From: UBA1081 sp964495345 | GTDB lineage: Bacteria > Bacillota > Clostridia > Oscillospirales > Acutalibacteraceae | Reading direction: 5' to 3' | NCBI GenBank assembly: GCA_964495345.1 | Contig: CAZBVV010000088.1 | Span: 1-7,565 of the forward strand | Length of the DNA stretch: 7,565 nucleotides | Shown here: piece by piece, positions 5,810-7,565 of the stretch | Layout of the letters: every line of letters starts with the position of its first letter | Position numbering within the stretch: position 1 is the stretch's first letter | The notes under the pieces: model-generated | Told to the model about the DNA's origin: nothing | What the model saw: only the letters and a program-made list of their open reading frames with translations | The model's database searches: none | Position numbers and translations under genes: made by a program

Positions 5810-7021
5810 TGTTCTGTAGTCACCGTTTATTTTAACGTAATCGTAAGTAAGGTCGCAACCTCTTGCAATTGCCGACGTGTCACCGTCGTTAAGGTTGATA
5901 TTTACCTTGATTTCGTCTTCAAGAAGAATCTCTTTTGCAATTTCTTCGCTGAAATCTACGCCTGCACCGTTTTCGCAAACAACCACGGTACCTTTTGCAG
6001 AAGTAAAGCTTACGTCAATTTTTGTAACGTCAACGTCAGCACCGCTGTAGCCTATTGCACAAAGAACTCTGCCCCAGTTAGCGTCAGCACCGAACATCGC
6101 CGCTTTGAAAAGTGAGGAGCAGATAACCGACTTTGCAACGGTTTTAGCCGTGTGCCAATCTTTACCGCCTGTTACAAAACATTCAACAAGCTTTGTTGCA
6201 CCTTCGCCGTCCTTTGCAATAGCCTTGCAGAGCTTTTCCGTAATCATAGCAAGAGCGTTGCAGAAAATATCAAAATCTTCACCCTCTGCAACTATTCTGT
6301 CATTTTCAGCCATGCCGTTTGCCATAACGGCAACCATATCGTTTGTGGATGTGTCACCGTCAATGCTTATCATGTTAAAGCTCTTTTGTGCATCGGAATA
6401 AAGAGCTTTGTGGAGCATTTCGGGAGAAATTGCGGCGTCCGTCGTAATAAATACAAGCATTGTTGCCATGTTGGGGTGAATCATACCCGATCCCTTTGCA
6501 ATACCGCCCATTTTACATTCCTTGCCGCCAAGTGTGAAGCTTACTGCAAATTCTTTTACCGTAGTGTCGGTTGTCATTATAGCTTCTGCCGCATCACGGC
6601 TGTTGTCGTAGCCTAAGTTGTTTACAAGTTCACTCATTCCGTCTGCAATAGGAGTGATGTCAAGAGGCTGACCGATAACGCCTGTTGATGCAACGATAAC
6701 GTCGTTTTTGTTGATCGAAACCGCATTTGCCGTAAGTTCGCACATCTTTTCTGCTATTTCAACACCGTTTGCGTTGCAGGTGTTTGCATTACCGCTGTTA
6801 CATATAACAGCCTGTGCTGTTCCGTCGGATATATTTGACTTAGTAACGTAGATAGGTGCACCTTTTACAAGATTAAGTGTGTAAATAGCCGCCGCAGAAG
6901 CCTTTTTGTCACTTACGATCATCGCAAGGTCTCTTTTTGTTCTGTTTTTTCTGATACCGCAGTGAATACCGCTTGCTTTAAATCCTTTTGCGGCACAAAC
7001 GCCGCCGTTGACATATTCCAT
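5807..7021 (-). CDS. argJ: Glutamate N-acetyltransferase / ornithine acetyltransferase
   Basis: ArgJ transfers the acetyl group of N-acetylornithine to glutamate, releasing ornithine and regenerating N-acetylglutamate. Some members also use acetyl-CoA and so replace ArgA; the sequence does not tell which type this is. The 404 residues are the usual length. The precursor cleaves itself before a Thr that becomes the nucleophile: here GSGMIHPNMATML (177-189) places Thr187 (codon 6461-6463) at the cleavage site. Other family motifs are CNSGNAN (74-80), ASTGVIG (111-117), SIDGDTSTND (219-228), GADANWGRV (311-319) and the terminal KINGDYRT. The ATG at 7021 follows argC by 15 nt, with AAAGGA 10 nt upstream and touching the argC stop. 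The TAA stop belongs to the argB ribosome site TAAGGTGA. Presence of ArgJ indicates the cyclic, acetyl-recycling pathway, so a deacetylase ArgE is not required. Confidence 0.97.
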   Translation of the reverse strand: MEYVNGGVCAAKGFKASGIHCGIRKNRTKRDLAMIVSDKKASAAAIYTLNLVKGAPIYVTKSNISDGTAQAVICNSGNANTCNANGVEIAEKMCELTANAVSINKNDVIVASTGVIGQPLDITPIADGMSELVNNLGYDNSRDAAEAIMTTDTTVKEFAVSFTLGGKECKMGGIAKGSGMIHPNMATMLVFITTDAAISPEMLHKALYSDAQKSFNMISIDGDTSTNDMVAVMANGMAENDRIVAEGEDFDIFCNALAMITEKLCKAIAKDGEGATKLVECFVTGGKDWHTAKTVAKSVICSSLFKAAMFGADANWGRVLCAIGYSGADVDVTKIDVSFTSAKGTVVVCENGAGVDFSEEIAKEILLEDEIKVNINLNDGDTSAIARGCDLTYDYVKINGDYRT

Positions 7022-7031
7022 TATTCAAAAT

Positions 7032-7037
7032 TCCTTT
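7032..7037 (-). promoter_or_regulatory. argJ Shine-Dalgarno adjoining the argC stop
   Basis: AAAGGA starts on the last base of the argC TGA stop and ends 10 nt before the argJ ATG at 7021. It supports this argJ start and close coupling with argC. Confidence 0.75.
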
Positions 7038-7565
7038 CAAAGTACAAGGGAACTTGTTTCATCTGCACCCATGGAGATGTTCATACACTGAATAGCCGCA
7101 CCGGATGCACCCTTGCCTAAATTATCAAAAATACTTGTAATAAAAATTCTTTCATCGTTGCCGGAAATAAAGATTTTCATGCTGTCTTTACCGGTCATTT
7201 CATTTGCTGAAACAAAATTTACTGCTTCATCACCGCCGTGAAGTGGGAGAACAGTAATAAATCTGCTGTTTTCGTAAAACTTAGCAAACATACCGTAAAC
7301 TTCGTTCAACGTAACATTACCTGCAAGATTTGTAAAAAGATTAACAGTAGTAGCCATGCCGCTGTAATAATCGTCTACAATGGGAGTGAAGATCGGAGCA
7401 TTTTCAAGACCTGTAACAGCTTTCATCTCTTTAAGATGCTTATGTGCCTGTGTAAGACCGTACTGTCTGGGAGCTAAAAGGTCGATTGATTTGTTATGCT
7501 CGTACTGTTCAATCATCTTTTTACCGCCGCCGCTGTAACCTGTGAGAGAATGTGATACAACGGGG
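7037..7565 (-). CDS. argC: N-acetyl-gamma-glutamyl-phosphate reductase, C-terminal part, probable short (type 2) form
   Basis: ArgC reduces N-acetylglutamyl phosphate to the semialdehyde with NADPH. Only the last 175 residues are in the window; the NADP-binding fold and catalytic Cys lie upstream of 7565. The frame is open to the edge, so the ATG at 7516 is internal: the preceding codons give LTGYSGGGKK (fragment residues 7-16), a core family motif. Next come HKHLKEM (41-47), with a likely catalytic His, FTPIVDDYYSGM (59-70), LPLHGG and DNLGKGASGAAIQ near the C terminus. The GYSGGGKKMI and FTPIV wording resembles the shorter, less common ArgC form (about 310 residues) more than the classical E. 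coli/B. subtilis type; this subtype call is from memory of the families. The gene is followed after 15 nt by argJ, and its TGA stop runs into the argJ ribosome site. It is probably the first visible gene of the operon; whether another gene precedes it cannot be seen. Confidence 0.95.
   Translation of the reverse strand, partial: PVVSHSLTGYSGGGKKMIEQYEHNKSIDLLAPRQYGLTQAHKHLKEMKAVTGLENAPIFTPIVDDYYSGMATTVNLFTNLAGNVTLNEVYGMFAKFYENSRFITVLPLHGGDEAVNFVSANEMTGKDSMKIFISGNDERIFITSIFDNLGKGASGAAIQCMNISMGADETSSLVL

Noticed and set aside
5797..5823. GTG start for argB at 5823, adding 9 residues
   Set aside because: No Shine-Dalgarno lies upstream and it would overlap argJ by 17 nt, whereas ATG 5796 has AAGGTGA at 5 nt.
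6152..6616. 154-codon open frame on the plus strand opposite argJ
   Set aside because: It is antisense to well-conserved ArgJ motifs, has a Cys/His/Asn composition typical of a complementary-strand shadow, and no supporting signals.

Overview
The window is one continuous arginine-biosynthesis operon, read entirely on the minus strand. In transcription order (right to left) it holds argC (3' part only), argJ, argB, argD, argF, carA and carB (5' part only). Together these encode the steps from N-acetylglutamyl phosphate to citrulline, plus the enzyme that makes carbamoyl phosphate. Both ends of the window cut through genes. The operon promoter and any ArgR operator must lie beyond position 7565; argG and argH are not seen.

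Layout (minus strand): argC 7565-7037, argJ 7021-5807, argB 5796-4942, argD 4932-3769, argF 3772-2849, carA 2799-1732, carB 1732-1. Junctions are very tight: 15, 10 and 9 nt gaps, then a 4-nt ATGA overlap (argD/argF), a 49-nt gap (argF/carA) and a 1-nt TAATG overlap (carA/carB). Several stop codons are part of, or touch, the next gene's Shine-Dalgarno sequence. There is no gene-free stretch over 300 bases, and no RNA gene, mobile element, CRISPR array or convincing internal promoter or terminator.

How the genes work together: ArgB phosphorylates N-acetylglutamate, ArgC reduces it, ArgD transaminates it to N-acetylornithine, and ArgJ moves the acetyl group back to glutamate to release ornithine (the cyclic pathway). 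ArgF joins ornithine to carbamoyl phosphate supplied by CarA/CarB. ArgB has the N-terminal helix and C-terminal signature of the arginine-inhibited class, which fits the cyclic pathway.

The most unusual feature is CarA. It is full length and in frame, but all three catalytic residues of the glutaminase are replaced: Cys to Ser, His to Tyr and Glu to Gly. A glutamine-binding Ser is also Gly. The CarB N-terminal ATP-binding residues are kept. The likely reading is a carbamoyl-phosphate synthetase that uses free ammonia, analogous to vertebrate CPS I, in an arginine operon. This is inferred from residues only.

Organism: strong GGAGG-type Shine-Dalgarno sites, moderate to low G+C with codons such as GCA, CTT, AAA and ACA, and the arg gene cluster suggest Bacillota, probably an anaerobic Clostridia member of the Oscillospiraceae/Ruminococcaceae type. 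The taxon call is an inference from general impression, not a search.
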